Shown one piece after another: positions 22,638 through 34,480 of a stretch of 64,000 nucleotides of DNA. The notes under the pieces are model-generated. The model saw nothing but the letters and a program-made list of their open reading frames with translations. It did not search any database and was not told the origin of the DNA. The translations under genes and the position numbers were made by a program. Location: NCBI RefSeq assembly GCF_022539505.1, contig NC_061514.1, forward strand, positions 219,875,837 to 219,939,836, in the 5' to 3' direction. Position 1 is the stretch's first letter. Each line of letters starts with the position of its first letter. This DNA is from Lolium rigidum. Lineage: Eukaryota; Streptophyta; Magnoliopsida; Poales; Poaceae.

Positions 22638-25230
22638 TATACACTTTTCGCGCCTAGCCGAAGGCGTTAAGAAAAGCGCTTATGGGAGACAACCCATGTT
22701 TTTACTACGAGTACTTTTATTTTATATTTGAGTCTTGGAAGTTGTTACTACTGTAGCAACCTCTCCTTATCTTAGTTTTGTGCATTGTTGTGCCAAGTAA
22801 AGTCTTTGATAGTAAGGTTCATACTAGATTTGGATTACTGCGCAGAAACAGATTTCTTTGCTGTCACGAATCTGGGTCTAATTCTCTGTAGGTAAGTCAG
22901 AAAATTATGCCAATTTACGTGAGTGATCCACCGATATGTACGCAACTTTCATTCAATTTGAGCATTTTCATCTGAGCAAGTCTGGTGCCTCAATAAAATT
23001 CGTCTTTACGAACTGTTCTGTTTTGACAGATTCTGCCTTTTATTTCGCATTGCCTGTTTTGCTATGCTTGATGGATTTCTCTATTCCATTGACTTTCAGT
23101 AGCTTTGTGCAATGTCCGAAGTGTTAAGAATGATTATGTCACCTCTGAACATGTAAATTTTAATTGTGCACTAACCCTCTAATGAGTTGTTTTGAGTTTG
23201 GTGTGGAGGAAGTTTTCAAGGATCAAGAGAGGGAGATGATACAATATGATCAAGGAGAGTGAAAGCTCTAAGCTTGGGGATGCCCGGTGGTTCACCCCTG
23301 CATATTTTAAGAAGACTCAAGCGTCTAAGCTTGGGGATGCCCAAGGCATCCCCTTCTTCATCGACAACATTATCGGGTTCCTCCCCTGAAACTATATTTT
23401 TATTCCATCACATCTTATGTGCTTTGCTTGGAGCGTCGGTTTGTTTTTGTTTTTGTTTTGTTTGAATAAAATGGATCCTAGCATTCATTGTGTGGGAGAG
23501 AGACACGCTCAGTTGTTGCATATGGACAAATATGTCCTTAGGCTTTACTCATAGTATTCATGGCGAAGGTTGAATCTTCTTCGTTAAATTGTTATATGGT
23601 TGGAATCGGGAAATGCTACATGTAGTAATTATAAAATGTCTTGAATAATTTGATACTTGGAAATTGTTGTGCTCATGTTTAAGCTCTTGCATCATATACT
23701 TTGCACCTATTAATGAAGAAATACATAGAGCTTGCTAAAATTTGGTTTGCATAATTGGTCTCTCTAAAGTCTAGATAATTTCTAGTATTGAGTTTTGAAC
23801 AACAAGGAAGACGGTGTAGAGTCTTATACTGTTTACAATATGTCTTTTATGTGAGTTTTGCTGCACCGGTTCATCCTTGTGTTTGTTTCAAATAACCTTG
23901 CTAGCCTAAACCTTGTATCGAGAGGGAATACTTCTCATGCATCCAAAATCCTTGAGCCAACCACTATGCCATTTGTGTCCACCATACCTACCTACTACAT
24001 GGTATTTCTCCGCCATTCCAAAGTAAATTGCTTGAGTGCTACCTTTAAAATTTCTATCCTTTACCTTTGCAATATATAGCTCATGGGACAAATAGCTTAA
24101 AAACTATTGTGGTATTGAATATGTACTTATGCACTTTATCTCTTATTAAGTTGTTTGTTGTGCGATAACCATGTTCCTGGGGACGCCATCAACTACTCTT
24201 TGTTGAATATCATGTTAGTTTTTATGCATGTCCGTCTTGTCTGAAGTAAGGGAGATTTACCACTCATTTAATGGTTAGAGCATGCATAATGTTAGAGAAG
24301 AACATTGGGCCGCTAACTAAAGCCATGAATCATGGTGGAAGTTTCAGTTTTGGACATATATCCTCAATCTCATATGAGAACATTAATTGTTGCTAAATGC
24401 TTATGCATTAAAGAGGAGTCCATTATCTATTGTCTATGTTGTCCCGGTATAGATGTCTAAGTTGAGAATAATCAAAAGCGAGAAATCCAATGCGAGCTTT
24501 CTCCTTAGACCTTTGTACGAGGCGGCATAGAGGTACCCCTTTGTGACACTTGGTTAAAACATGTGTATTGCGATGACAATCCCGGTAATCCAAGCTAATT
24601 AGGACAAGGTGCGGGCACTATTAGTATACTATGCATGAGGCTTGCAACTTGTAAGATATAATTTACATGATACATATGCTTTATTACTACCGTTTACAAA
24701 ATTGTTTCTTGTTTTCAAAACCAAAGCTCTAGCACAAATATAGCAATCAATGCTTCCCTCTGCGAAGGGCCTTTCTTTTACTTTTATGTTGAGTCGGTTC
24801 ACCTATCTCTCTCCACCTCAAGAAGCAAACACTTGTGTGAGCTGTGCATTGATTCCTACATACTTGCATATTGCACTTGTTATATTACGTTACATTGACA
24901 ATATCCATGAGATATACATGTTATAAGTTGAAAGCAACCGCTGAAACTTAATCTTCCTTTGTGTTGCTTCAATACCTTTACTTTGATTTATTGCTTTATG
25001 AGTTAACTCTTATGCAAGACTTATTGATGCTTGTCTTGAAAGTACTATTCATGAAAAGTCTTTGCTTTATGATTCATTTGTTTACTCATGTCATTACCAT
25101 TGTTTTGATCGCTGCATTCATTACATATGCTTACAATAGTATGATCAAGGTTATGATGGCATGTCACTCCAGAAATTATCTTTGTTATCGTTTACTGCTC
25201 GGGACGAGCAGGAACTAAGCTTGGGGATGC
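22638..25230 (+). other. Non-coding 3' interior of the Athila-lineage element
   Basis: About 2.6 kb without a supportable frame. It opens with CTAGCCGAAGGCGTTAAG and GCGCTTATGGGAGACAACCC, features common after gag-protease in this lineage. The string CTAAGCTTGGGGATGCC occurs near 23270 and 23328, and its match AAGCTTGGGGATGC is the polypurine region just before the 3' LTR at 25231. The right-hand 2 kb is also present, inverted, in the second element at 41546-43870. Confidence 0.8.
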
Positions 25231-26907
25231 TGATACGTCTCAGACGTATCGATAATTTCTTATGTTCCATGCCACATTATTGATGATATCTACATGTTTT
25301 ATGCATACTTTATGTCATATTTATGCATTTTCCGGCACTAACCTATTAACGAGATGCAGAAGAGCCGATTCTTTGTTTTCTGCTGTTTTTGGTTTCAGAA
25401 ATCCTAGTAAGGAAATATTCTCGGAATTGGATAAAATCAACGCCCAGGGGCCTATTTTGCCACGAAGCTTCCACAAGACCGAAGAGAAGACGAAGTGGGG
25501 CCACAGGGCGCCGCCACACTAGGGCGGCACGGCCCAGGGGGGGGGCCGCGCGGCCCTAGCGTGTGGGTCCCCCGTGACGCCTCCTGACCTGCCCTTCCGC
25601 CTACATATAGTCTTCGTCGCGAAACCCCCGATGCGAGAGCCACGATACGGAAAACCTTCCGAGACGCCACCGCCGCCAATCCCATCTCGGGGGATTCGGG
25701 AGATCGCCTCCGGCACCCTGCGGAGAGGGGAATCATCTCCCGGAGGACTCTTCACCGCCATGGTCGCCTCCGGAGTGATGAGTGAGTAGTTCACCCCTGG
25801 ACTATGGGTCCGTAGCGGTAGCTAGATGGTCGTCTTCTCCTTATGTGCTTCATTGTCGGATCTTGTGAGCTGCCTAACATGATCAAGATCATCTATACGT
25901 AATGATATATGTTGTGTTTGTTGGGATCCGATGGATAGAGAATACTATGTTATGTTGATTATCAATCTATTACCTATGTGTTGTTTATGATCTTGCATGC
26001 TCTCCGTTATTAGTAGAGGCTCGGCCAAGTTTTTACTCTTAACTCCAAGAGGGAGTATTTATGCTCGATAGTGGGTTCATGCCTCCATTAAATGCGGGAC
26101 AATGACGGAAAGTTCTAAGGTTGTGGATGTCTTGTTGCCACTAGGGATAAAACATTGATGCTATGTTCGAGGATGTAGTTATTGATTACATTACGCACCA
26201 TACTTAATGCAATTGTACGTTGTTTGCAACTTAATACTGGAAGGGGTTCGGATGATAACCTGAAGGTCGACTTTTTAGGCATAGATGCATGCTGGATAGC
26301 GGTCTATGTACTTTGTCGTAATGCCCAATTAAATCTCACTATACTCATCATATCATGTATGTGCATGGTCATGCCCTCTCTATTTGTCAATTGCCCAAGT
26401 GTAATTTGTTCACCCAACATGCTATTTATCTTATGGGAGAGACACCTCTAGTGAACTGTGGACCCCGGTCCATTCTTTTACATCGAATACAATCTCTTGC
26501 AATACTTGTTCTACTTGTTTTACGCAAACAATCATCATCCACACTATACATCTAATCCTTTGTTACGGCAAGCCGGTGAGATTGACAACCTCATCTGTTT
26601 CATTGGTGCAAAGTACTTTGGTTGTGTTGTGCGGGTTCCACGTTGGTGCTGGAATCCACGGTGTTGCGCCGCACTACATCCCGCCGCCATCAACCTTCGA
26701 CGTGCTTCTTGGCTCCTCTCGGTTCGATAACCTTGGTTTCTTACTGAGGGAAAACTTGCTGCTGTGCGCATCACACCTTCCTCTTGGGGTTCCCAACGGA
26801 CGTGTCATCTACGCGCATCAAGACTGTTTTCTGGCGCCGTTGCCGGGGACCTGAAGAAAAGTTACACTACAGAGCTCTCTAACTCCCACGTCAACTTCAC
26901 GCCAGCA
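25231..26907 (+). repeat. 3' LTR of the Athila-lineage element
   Basis: TGATACGTCTCAGACG to CACGCCAGCA, followed at once by the target duplication CCAGG. It also contains the primer-site copy TGGCGCCGTTGCCGGGGA at 26832-26849. Visible differences from the 5' LTR are mainly substitutions in the GC-rich part and 1-3 bp indels. Confidence 0.9.
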
Positions 26908-26912
26908 CCAGG
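26908..26912. other. Target site duplication CCAGG, right
   Basis: CCAGG directly after the 3' LTR. Confidence 0.9.
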
Positions 26913-27109
26913 CACCAATAGTTTGACCTAAATTTGAAATCAAAGAGAAGGTGGTTAGAAAAAAATCGAAATTGGAAAAGCAAAGCATGAAATCATGAAT
27001 TTGTGATGCACTATAGCTATGAAAAGTATAAAATAATGCATACCAAAATGATTTTTTTAGAGGAATACTAGTTAAACTTATTTAATTTTATATTAGTAGC
27101 CAAAAATCG
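26913..27109. other. Spacer of the tandem-repeat locus, continued
   Basis: Joins 18593 once the retrotransposon is removed. Part of it (ACCTAAATTTGAAATCAAAG...AAGGTGG) recurs in altered form near 33315-33350, so it belongs to the repeating locus rather than to single-copy DNA. Confidence 0.55.
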
Positions 27110-27640
27110 ATTTTTCTACTTTTATTATTACTATACAGCACACGTGTGTTTGCCCGTCGAGTGAAACTCGGAGGAAGAGGGGTCACTCGAAAGGAGAGAA
27201 GAAGAGATAGAATTATGGTGTCTCCCCTTTTTCGGGTGATGATGTTGACTGTTGTGCAGGTTTTGTCAGTGAGCGGGAGGTGCGAGCGAGCGAGTCGAGC
27301 GAGGCCGAGAATGAGAATGAGAGAGATTTTTTTTTGTGAGAGGGACAACCGAAGGATCCTGATGAACCCAGAGACTTCCAATACGCATCCTGATGCGTCT
27401 TCTCTTGACAAAGAAGATGGCTTGGAGTTTGCGTACCTACCGCACTTGACTTGACATCACTGAAGTGTGGGACCTCACGCATGGGCACCACACGTAAGTG
27501 ACAGACCTGTTGGTGTAAAAACTCGGTTGATTATTATTATACTACTACATTTGTACAAAGTTTCCTATGGATTCAAGGGTACGAAAGCCAAGTTAACTCA
27601 TTTACATGACATTATTTTTTCCATGAAGCCAAGTTAACTC
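27110..27640 (+). repeat. Head block of the composite repeat, longest plus-strand copy
   Basis: This non-tandem block starts near CTTTTATTATTACTATACAGC and includes GTTTGCCCGTCGAGTGAAAC, a GAGCGAGCGAGTCGAGCGAG stretch, GATGCGTCTTCTCTTGAC, GTGTGGGACCTCACGCATGG and TTTCCTATGGATTCAAGGG. The same block lies inverted at about 33690-34200, and partial plus-strand copies occur at 15936, 30185 and 33010. It always precedes array monomers in the same orientation. Function unknown. Confidence 0.8.
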
Positions 27641-28796
27641 ATCTATCAATTGGTACACTTTGGAGTGACTAAGAAGGATCCAGGCTAACTTTTTCATTTT
27701 CATGTTTTAAACATGTTTAAATCGTGGTCAAACCTATGATTTGACCAAGATTCAAATGGGCATAAAAATTCAAAAAAATCAAAAAAAAAATCACGTCGTC
27801 TTCTTATGTCATATTGTAAGCATTCAAGGTGATAAACAAGGTCTGACATATTCAAACCACAAAAATCATGTATCTACCCCCTAACCCTAAACTCTGTCTT
27901 ATGAAGTCAAGCACGATGAGAAGTTGTTTTGGGTTTCAAACATGGACATTTCAAAAACCATCCCAAAAGCTTCATTTTGGAGTGACTAAGAAGGATACAA
28001 GCTTACCTTTTCATTTTCATGTGTTAAACTTGTTTAAATCTTGGTCAAACCTATCTAGGATTTGACCAAGAGATTCAAATGGGCATAAGAATTCAAAAAA
28101 AACAAAGCGCATGGTCTTCTTATGTCATATAGTAAGGCATTCAAGTTGATAAACATGGTCTAGAAATATTTAAAACAGATGAATCATGTATCTACCCCCT
28201 AACCATAAACTTTGTCTTGTAAAGTCAAGCATGAAGAGAAGTGGTTTTGGGTTTCAAACATGGAAATTTCAAAAACCTCCCAAAAGCTTCATTTTAGAGT
28301 GACTAAAAAAGATCCATGCATGCTTGGCTTTTCATTTTCATGTTTTAAAATTGTTTAAATCTTGGTCAAACCTGGCCAGTACTTGACCAAGATTCAAATG
28401 GGCATAAAATAAAATAAAATAGAAAAATGAAAAACCAAAGCACATAGCCTTCTTATGTCATATATAGTAAGATATTCAAGTTGATCAACAAGGTCTAGAC
28501 ATATTCAAAACAGAAAAAAGCATGTATCTACCCCTAACCCTTAACTCTGTCTTATGAAGTCAAGCATGAAGAGAAGTGGTTTTGGGTTTCAAACATTGAG
28601 ATTTCAAGAACCCCCCAAAAGCTTCATTTTAGAATGACTAAGAATGATCCAGGCTTGCCTTTTCATTTTCATGTGTTTAAACTAGCTTAAATCTTGGTCA
28701 AACCTAGGACTTAACCAAGACTCAAATGGGCATAAACATTCAGAATAAAATCAAAAAATTAAAACCAAAGCACATAGCCTTCTTATGTCATAAGCT

Positions 28797-29034
28797 CAAT
28801 TGGGGCACCTAGGAGCATGGGCACCAAACGTGTATTTCGTACATACATGGAGTGTACGTGTCTAAATTACACATACCTAAGGTTTACATACCTAACATAT
28901 ACACATACAAGTTACACATACCTAACATTTACATACTTAACATACACACATGCAAGTTACACATACCTAACATATATATACATATATATATATAGGTAAA
29001 TTAACTGGTGCTCCTAGGTGCCCGGGCACCATAC
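28797..29034. mobile_element. Small MITE-like insertion inside array B1
   Basis: A 240-bp segment interrupts a monomer between TTATGTCATA and the resumption at TAGTAAGCATTC. Its ends, GGGGCACCTAGGAGCATGGG at the left and GGTGCTCCTAGGTGCCCGGG at the right, are both similar as direct copies and palindromic around CCTAGG. The centre is a run of TTACACATACCTAACAT-type repeats. A (TA)n tract follows at 29037-29067. This is a common kind of short non-autonomous DNA element in grasses; superfamily not assigned. Confidence 0.5.
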
Positions 29035-29036
29035 GT

Positions 29037-29067
<31 letters not shown>
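29037..29067. repeat. TA dinucleotide microsatellite
   Basis: An uninterrupted run of about 15 TA units beside the small inserted element. Another short TA run is at 29633-29651. Confidence 0.9.
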
Positions 29068-29070
<3 letters not shown>

Positions 29071-30184
29071 AGTAAGCATTCAAGTTGATGAACAAGGTCT
29101 AGACATATTCAAAACAGAAAAAACATGTATCTACCCCTAACCCTTAACTATGTCTTATGAAGTCAAGCATGAAGAGAAGTGGTTTTGGGTTTCAAACATG
29201 GAAATTTCTAAAACATCCCAAAAGCTTAATGTAAGAGTGAATAAGAAGGATACAAGCTTACCATTTCATTTTCAGGATTTATGCTTGTTTAAATCTTGGT
29301 CAAACATAGGATTTGACCAACACACACATAGTCTTCTTATGTCATATAGTAAGCATTCGAGTTGATAAACTAGCATGTGTAGACATATTCAAACCCGACA
29401 AATCATGTATCTACCCCTAACCCTAAACTCTGTCTTATGAAGTCAACCATGCATGAAGAGAAGAGGTTTTGGCTTTCAAACATTGAGATTTCAAGAACCC
29501 CCCAAAAGCATCATTTTAGAATGACTAAGAAGGATCCATGCTTGATTTGACCAAGATTCAAATGGGCATAAACATTCAGAAAAAAATCAAAAAATGAAAA
29601 CCAAAGCACATAGCCTAGCTTCTTATATGTCATATATATATATATATATATAATAAGCATTCAAGTTGATGAACAAGGTCTAGACATATTCAAAACAGAA
29701 AAGCATGTATCTACCCCCTAACCCTTGACTATGTCTTATGAAGTCAAGCATATGAAGAGAAGTGGTTTTGGGTTTCAAACATGGAAATTTCAAAAACTTC
29801 CCAAAAGCTTAATTTTAGAGTGAGTAAGAAGGATCCAAGCTTACCTTTTCATTTTGAGGATTTATGCTTGTTTAAATCTTGGTCAAACGTAGGATTTGAA
29901 CAAGATTCAAATGGGCATAAACATTCAGAAATAATTAAAAAATAAAAAGCCAACGCACATATAGTCTTCTTATGTCATATAGTAAGCACTCAAGTTGATA
30001 AACAAGCATGTCTAGACATATTCAAACCCGACAAATCATGTATCTACCCCCTAAAACCCTAAACTAGCTTTGTCTTATGAAGTCAAGCATGAAGAGAAAT
30101 GGTTTTGGGTTTCAAACATGGAAATTTCAAGAACCCCCCCAAAGCTTCCTTTTAGAGTGACTAAGAAGGATCCAGGCCCTCTTA

Positions 30185-30335
30185 TTTATGGTGTCTGACC
30201 TTTTTTACGGTTTGTCAGTGCGCAGGAGGTGCGAGCGAGCGCCCGATAATGAGAGAGATGTTTTTTCCTTTTTTGAGAGAGAGAGGGACAACCGAAGGAT
30301 CCTGAAGGACTCAGACTTCCAGTACGAACCAGAAC
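30185..30335 (+). repeat. Partial head block, third copy
   Basis: GGTTTGTCAGTGCGCAGGAG, GAGAGAGGGACAACCGAAGG and GATCCTGAAGGACTCAGACT match the middle of the head block at 27250-27390. It begins inside a monomer and ends at unmatched DNA. Confidence 0.7.
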
Positions 30336-30602
30336 ACGGTTTACAACAAGACATAGAATAAACAGGAAATTTCATCTAAATCCCTAACTTTTACATGGAA
30401 GACCCCACGCTGAAAGCAAGAAATGCGATTGGGTCCTTAACAGCCACCGCCCAGATTGATCCTCGTCCCAGCCGGGGACGAACCACCTAGAGCTCGGCAA
30501 TGGACTGTACTTGCACATGCACGTCTTCTACATGGGCATGCATGCCATGCACATGAACGTGAACACGTGCAGAAACGTTGCAGACAGCCATGCAGTTCTT
30601 CT
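30336..30602. other. Unassigned sequence
   Basis: No feature is supported. It lies between a partial head block and a DNA-transposon fragment and contains a run of CATG-rich sequence (30510-30570). Confidence 0.4.
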
Positions 30603-30604
30603 CA

Positions 30605-31010
30605 GAGCAATTCTATTAGTATAGTCGGTTGTTGGCTACAAGTAAGATGCCATGTCATTTATAGTCAACTTGTAGCCAACAAGTACAATAGTTGGCTATA
30701 AAAATGTACTACTTTCTCAATGGATAGCCCACATTTCATTGACATAACTTTCCTAGGAGCAAGTGCTAGAGCTAGCTCTTGCATAAGAGCCCACTTACAC
30801 TCTCTCTCCGCTTCTCTCTCCTCCAACTAGACACAAATATATTATTTTAATCCTTGTAGCCAGCTTTTTTTGCGGGAAACCACTGATGATATTAAAGGAC
30901 AGAAATTACAAAAAGGCACCCAAACAAGATTGAAATTACAGCGAAGACCCTCTGCAACTCGATGTCGCCGGCGTTGTAGCCAGCTGACTAGGACATATTG
31001 TACTTGCTCT
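30605..31010. mobile_element. hAT-like MITE carrying an inserted LINE fragment
   Basis: The left end AGAGCAATTCTATTAG and the right end TACTTGCTCT (reverse AGAGCAAGTA) form short inverted termini. Between them are ATAGTCGGTTGTTGGCTACA and its partners TTGTAGCCAACAAGTACAAT and GTTGGCTATAAA, wording typical of a widespread grass MITE group. The right part is split by the insertion at 30866-30973. An exact target duplication was not found, so the superfamily is an inference. Confidence 0.5.
30866..30973 (-). mobile_element. 5'-truncated LINE fragment with 12-bp target duplication
   Basis: TTGTAGCCAGCT occurs at 30854-30865 and 30974-30985, flanking a 108-bp insert that starts with a T-run and GCGGGAAACC. 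Read on the minus strand it ends in ...TTTCCCGC and an A-run, as LINE 3' ends do. A variable-length target duplication and A tail are the signature of target-primed reverse transcription. Confidence 0.7.
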
Positions 31011-31397
31011 CATACTTCTCCTTAGCATTCTCGGCGGCTGCAACATGCACGGCGGCAACCACTGCGCGCCCTCGCCATGGTCGAGCTCCGCCTGCTCTAC
31101 CGGACGACGAGCACCGCCCCTCGCCTTCACGCATGACGCCCTGAGCCTCTTCTTTTTCTTCGGCTGTTGACGGCGAGGCACAACCTCGTCGACGACGGCC
31201 ACGACCGTGTCCATCGCGGGCGGCGCCACCATCTCCATCGCAGGCGTCACAACCAACTGATCCACCATGACATGGCCGCCGTCGCCGAAGGATTGGATCC
31301 AGGTCTGCATGTCTGCGTCGAGAGCTTCCACCCATGCCCACGATGGAACTTTCTCATGGACATGGAACTCTAAATCGCCATCTCTCTCTCCCTCCAT
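30936..31397 (-). pseudogene. Captured or degraded hypothetical ORF truncated by the MITE
   Basis: The frame starts at 31397 with MEGERDGDLEFHVHEKVPSW, continues with a Val/Met-rich middle and a basic QPKKKKRLRASCVKARGG segment, and runs 129 codons in gene-like GC-rich sequence. The last 24 codons are read from the MITE end and LINE fragment, so the original C-terminus is gone. A neighbouring frame in the last native part reads AAENAKEKYESKYNMS, hinting at a frameshift. No known domain is recognised. The high GC content against an AT-rich setting suggests a gene fragment carried into the repeat locus. Functional status is doubtful. Confidence 0.45.
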
Positions 31398-31570
31398 TGC
31401 TTGTGAGTGTTATTTCCGGCAATGGTCCGACGGAACTCCATGTGCTGCAGCTTTTTATCTCCATTTTACAACTCTCCTTGGGAAGAATACGAGAAGAGAA
31501 ATCAATCCGTGCAGTTAGCAACGAGGGGAGAAGACGATGGAATAGAGAGGAAAGAGGAGTTATAGCTGGG

Positions 31571-31765
31571 TACTCCCTCCGTCCCGGTTTACAAGGCCTA
31601 CGCGTATCCCAATATCGTTAATTTAACTAATATAATATAATATTTATGCTATAAAAATTATACCATTAAATAGTATAACATCTGAGTTTTCTAATGATAT
31701 ATATTTTGTTGTATATATTTTGTGTTACATTAGTTAAATTTGCGATCTAGAGATACACGTATGTC
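31571..31765 (+). mobile_element. Stowaway (Tc1/mariner) MITE, right end truncated
   Basis: TACTCCCTCCGTCCCGG is the classic Stowaway terminus with a TA target. The inner arm TACGCGTATCCCAATATCG pairs with CGATCTAGAGATACACGTA at the right, but the final 28 or so bases of the right arm are missing and tandem-repeat sequence resumes directly. Confidence 0.7.
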
Positions 31766-33000
31766 ATATAGTAAGCATTAAAGTTGATAAACAATGTTTG
31801 GACATATTCAAAACCGACAAATCATTCATCTACCCCTAACCCTAATCTCGGTCGATTTTATGAAAGTCAAGCATGAAGAGAAGTGGTTTTTGGTTTCAAA
31901 CATGGAAATTTCAAAAACCCTCCCAAGAGTTACATTTTAAAGTGACTTAAGAAGGATAGATGCTTAATTTTTCATATTCATGTTTTAAACTTGTTTAAAT
32001 CATGGTCAAACAACCTAGGATTTGACCAAGATTCAAATGGGTAGAAATTTTTAAAAAAAATTCAGAAAAATGAAAAACCAAAGTATATAGTGTTCTTATG
32101 TCATGCAGTAAGCATTCAAGTTGATAAACAAGGTCTAGACATATTCAAACCAGACAAATCATTCATCTGCCCCCTAACCCCTAAACTCTGTCTTATGAAG
32201 TCTAGCATGAAGAGAAGTGGTTTTGGGTTTCAAACATGGAAATTTCAGAAACCTCCCAAAAACTTCATTTTAGAGTGACTAATTAAGAAGGATACAAGCT
32301 TCTCTTTTCATTTTCATGTTTTAAACTTGTTTAAATCTTGGTCAAACCTAGGATTTGACCAAAAGATTCAAATGGGCATAGAAATTCGGAAAAAATCAAA
32401 AGAATGAAAAAACAAAGGACATAGCATTCTTATGTCATATATATAGTAAGCATTCAAGTTGATAAACAAGGTCTAAACATATTCAAACCATAAAATCATG
32501 TATATATCCACCCCTAACCCTAAACTCTGTCTTATGAAGGCAAGCATGCAGGAAGAGAAGTGGTTTTTGGTTTCAAACATTGAAATTTCAAAAACCCTCC
32601 CAAGAGCTACATTTTAGAGTGACTAAGAAGCATACATGCTTACTTTTTCATATTCATGTTTTAAACTTATTCAAATCTTGGTGAAACCTAGGATTTGACC
32701 AAGATTCAAATGGGTATGAAAATTCAAAAAAATAAAAAAATAAAAAACCAAGGTCTTCTTATGTTATATATATAGTAAGCATTCAATTAAGTTGATAAAC
32801 AAGGTCTACACATATTCAAACCAGGAAAATCATGTTTCTACCCCCTAACCCTAAACTTTGTCTTATGAAGTCAAGCATGCATGAAGAGAAGTGGTTTTTG
32901 GTTTCCACCATGGAAATTTCAATAACCCTCCCAAGAGCTACATTTTGGGGTGACTAAGAAGGATAAATGCTTAATTTTTCATATTCATGATATAAACTGG
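31766..33000 (+). repeat. Tandem array B2 of about 330-bp monomers
   Basis: Landmark motifs near 31892, 32226, 32569 and 32900 give spacings of 334, 343 and 331. Same family and orientation as B1, with TTTTTGGTTTCAAACATGG variants replacing TTTTGGGTTTC in several monomers. The last monomer stops at ATATAAACTGG. Confidence 0.88.
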
Positions 33001-33480
33001 GGTGCTTATTATATTGTATAAGTACAAAGTTTCCTATGGTTCCAAGGGTAGGAAAGCCAAGTTAACTCATTTACATGATAGTATTTTTTCCATGAAGCCA
33101 AGTTAACTCATCTATCAATTGGTACATTTTGGTTATATTCAAAATTTTACTTGAAACTTGTTGGTCATGCCATTCTACTACTTGGCTAACACAATTTTTC
33201 AGCTCGGGAAGGTAGGGAGGGGGGCATGATGCTACCCTGAATTTGTGGGACCCCAAAAACTTGCAAATATGAGCGATGCATCCAAAAGAAACACTTGTCC
33301 CCTCCCCGCATGATTTTGCCCTACCTAAATTTGAAGTCAAGCCAAAGGTGGTTCAAAAAAGGTAATCAAAAGGCATGGATTGTTCATCATTTTCTACATA
33401 GCTAGGGAAAATACCATACTGCCATACCAGTGTCTTAGAAAATATCCCTTCAAATAGTTTGGCAACATGTTTATCAACTT
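33001..33480 (+). repeat. Partial head fragment and spacer
   Basis: 33010-33130 matches the end of the head block (TTTCCTATGGTTCCAAGGG, CCAAGTTAACTCATTTACATG). 33130-33480 matches the spacer seen at 26913 in part (CCTACCTAAATTTGAAGTCAA, AAGGTGG) and ends where the orientation of the locus flips. Confidence 0.6.
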
Positions 33481-34230
33481 TAATGCTTACTATATGACAT
33501 AAGAAAACTATTTGATTTGGTTTTTCATTTTTCTGTTTTTTTAATTTTTCTGCCCATTTGAATCTTGGTCAAATCATAGGTTTGACCAAGACTTAGACAA
33601 CTTTAACACGTGAAAACGAATAAGTAAGCATGGATCCTTCTTAGTCACTCCAAAATGTACCAATTGATAGATGTGTTAACTTTGCGTCATGGAAAAAAAT
33701 AATGTCATGTAAATGAGTTAACTTGGATTTCCTACCCTTGAATCCATAGGAAACTTTATTCTAATGCACTATATTAATCAATCGAGTTTTTACACCAACA
33801 GGTATGTCACTTACGTGTGGTGCCCACGCATGAGGTCCCACACTTCAGTGGGCACAAGTCACGTGCAATAGGTACGCAAACTCCCAGCCATCTTCTTTGT
33901 CAAGAGAAGAGGCATCAGGATGCGTACTGGACGTCTCTGAGTCCTTCAGGATCCTTCGGTTGTCCCTCTCACAAAAAAAAACAAATATCTCTCATTCTCG
34001 GCCTCGCTCGACTCGCTCGCTCGCTCGCACCTCCTGCTCACTGACAAACCCTGCACAACCGTCAACATGATCACCCGAAAAAGGGGAGACACCATAATGC
34101 TCTCCCTTCTTCTCTCCTTCCGAGCGATCCCTCTTCCTCCGAGTTTCACTCGACGGGCAAACACACATGTGCTGCATAGTAATAATAAAAAGGTACTGTA
34201 CAAAAATCGATAGACGAATCTATAATTAAA
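33481..34230 (-). repeat. Inverted head block and monomer
   Basis: Read on the minus strand this is a head block (34200 down to about 33690: GTTTGCCCGTCGAGTGAAAC, then GTGGTGCCCACGCATGAGG in reverse, then TTTCCTATGGATTCAAGGG) followed by one monomer (33680 to 33481). It is the inverted counterpart of 27110-27900 about 6 kb away. Confidence 0.85.
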
Positions 34231-34480
34231 TAGGTTAAACTAGGGTTTTGCCTAGTTCTACAGATCAAGGTTAAAAAAAATCCAACTACGGGGTTCGAAC
34301 AAGACGATTCTAATCCAATAATTTTTTCGACCTTATCCAAATGGCCTCAAACTATAGGGTTAGCATCTGGTGCAGTATGTGTGAAAATGTATGCACTATG
34401 TGTGCTATAACTTGTATGTCTTTCAAATTTGAACCAAATTTGAATAAGTTTGAAATATTTGAAAAGGGGCTTTTGGCCTA
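34231..34480. other. Spacer between inverted blocks
   Basis: No gene. It contains CTAGGGTTTTGCCTAGTTC and a GCAGTATGTGTGAAAATGTATGC-like stretch broken by other bases; only its left end resembles the spacer near 27080. Confidence 0.4.

Larger units (their letters stand above)
18594..26907 (+). mobile_element. Complete non-autonomous Athila-lineage LTR retrotransposon (8.3 kb)
   Basis: Two LTRs of 1685 and 1677 bp bound a 4.95-kb interior. The 5-bp target duplication CCAGG is present at 18589-18593 and 26908-26912, so both ends are certain. The primer site is of the tRNA-Asp type (TGGCGCCGTTGCTGGGGA) and the polypurine region GCTTGGGGATGC precedes the 3' LTR. The interior encodes decayed gag and aspartic protease only; reverse transcriptase, RNase H and integrase are absent, and 2.6 kb of non-coding DNA fills the 3' part. 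The LTR start TGATACGTCTCCGACG and the gag/protease wording resemble Triticeae Sabrina/WHAM/Fatima elements from memory. It inserted into the spacer of the tandem-repeat locus. Confidence 0.93.
27641..30180 (+). repeat. Tandem array B1 of about 330-bp monomers
   Basis: The landmark GGTTTCAAACATGG or close variant occurs near 27932, 28249, 28585, 29188, 29472, 29771 and 30109. Regular spacing is 284-338 bp; the 603-bp interval 28585-29188 contains a small inserted element. The monomers are the same family and orientation as array A and carry the CCCTAACCCTAAAC motif. The array ends within a monomer at about 30180, where a partial head block begins. Confidence 0.88.
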
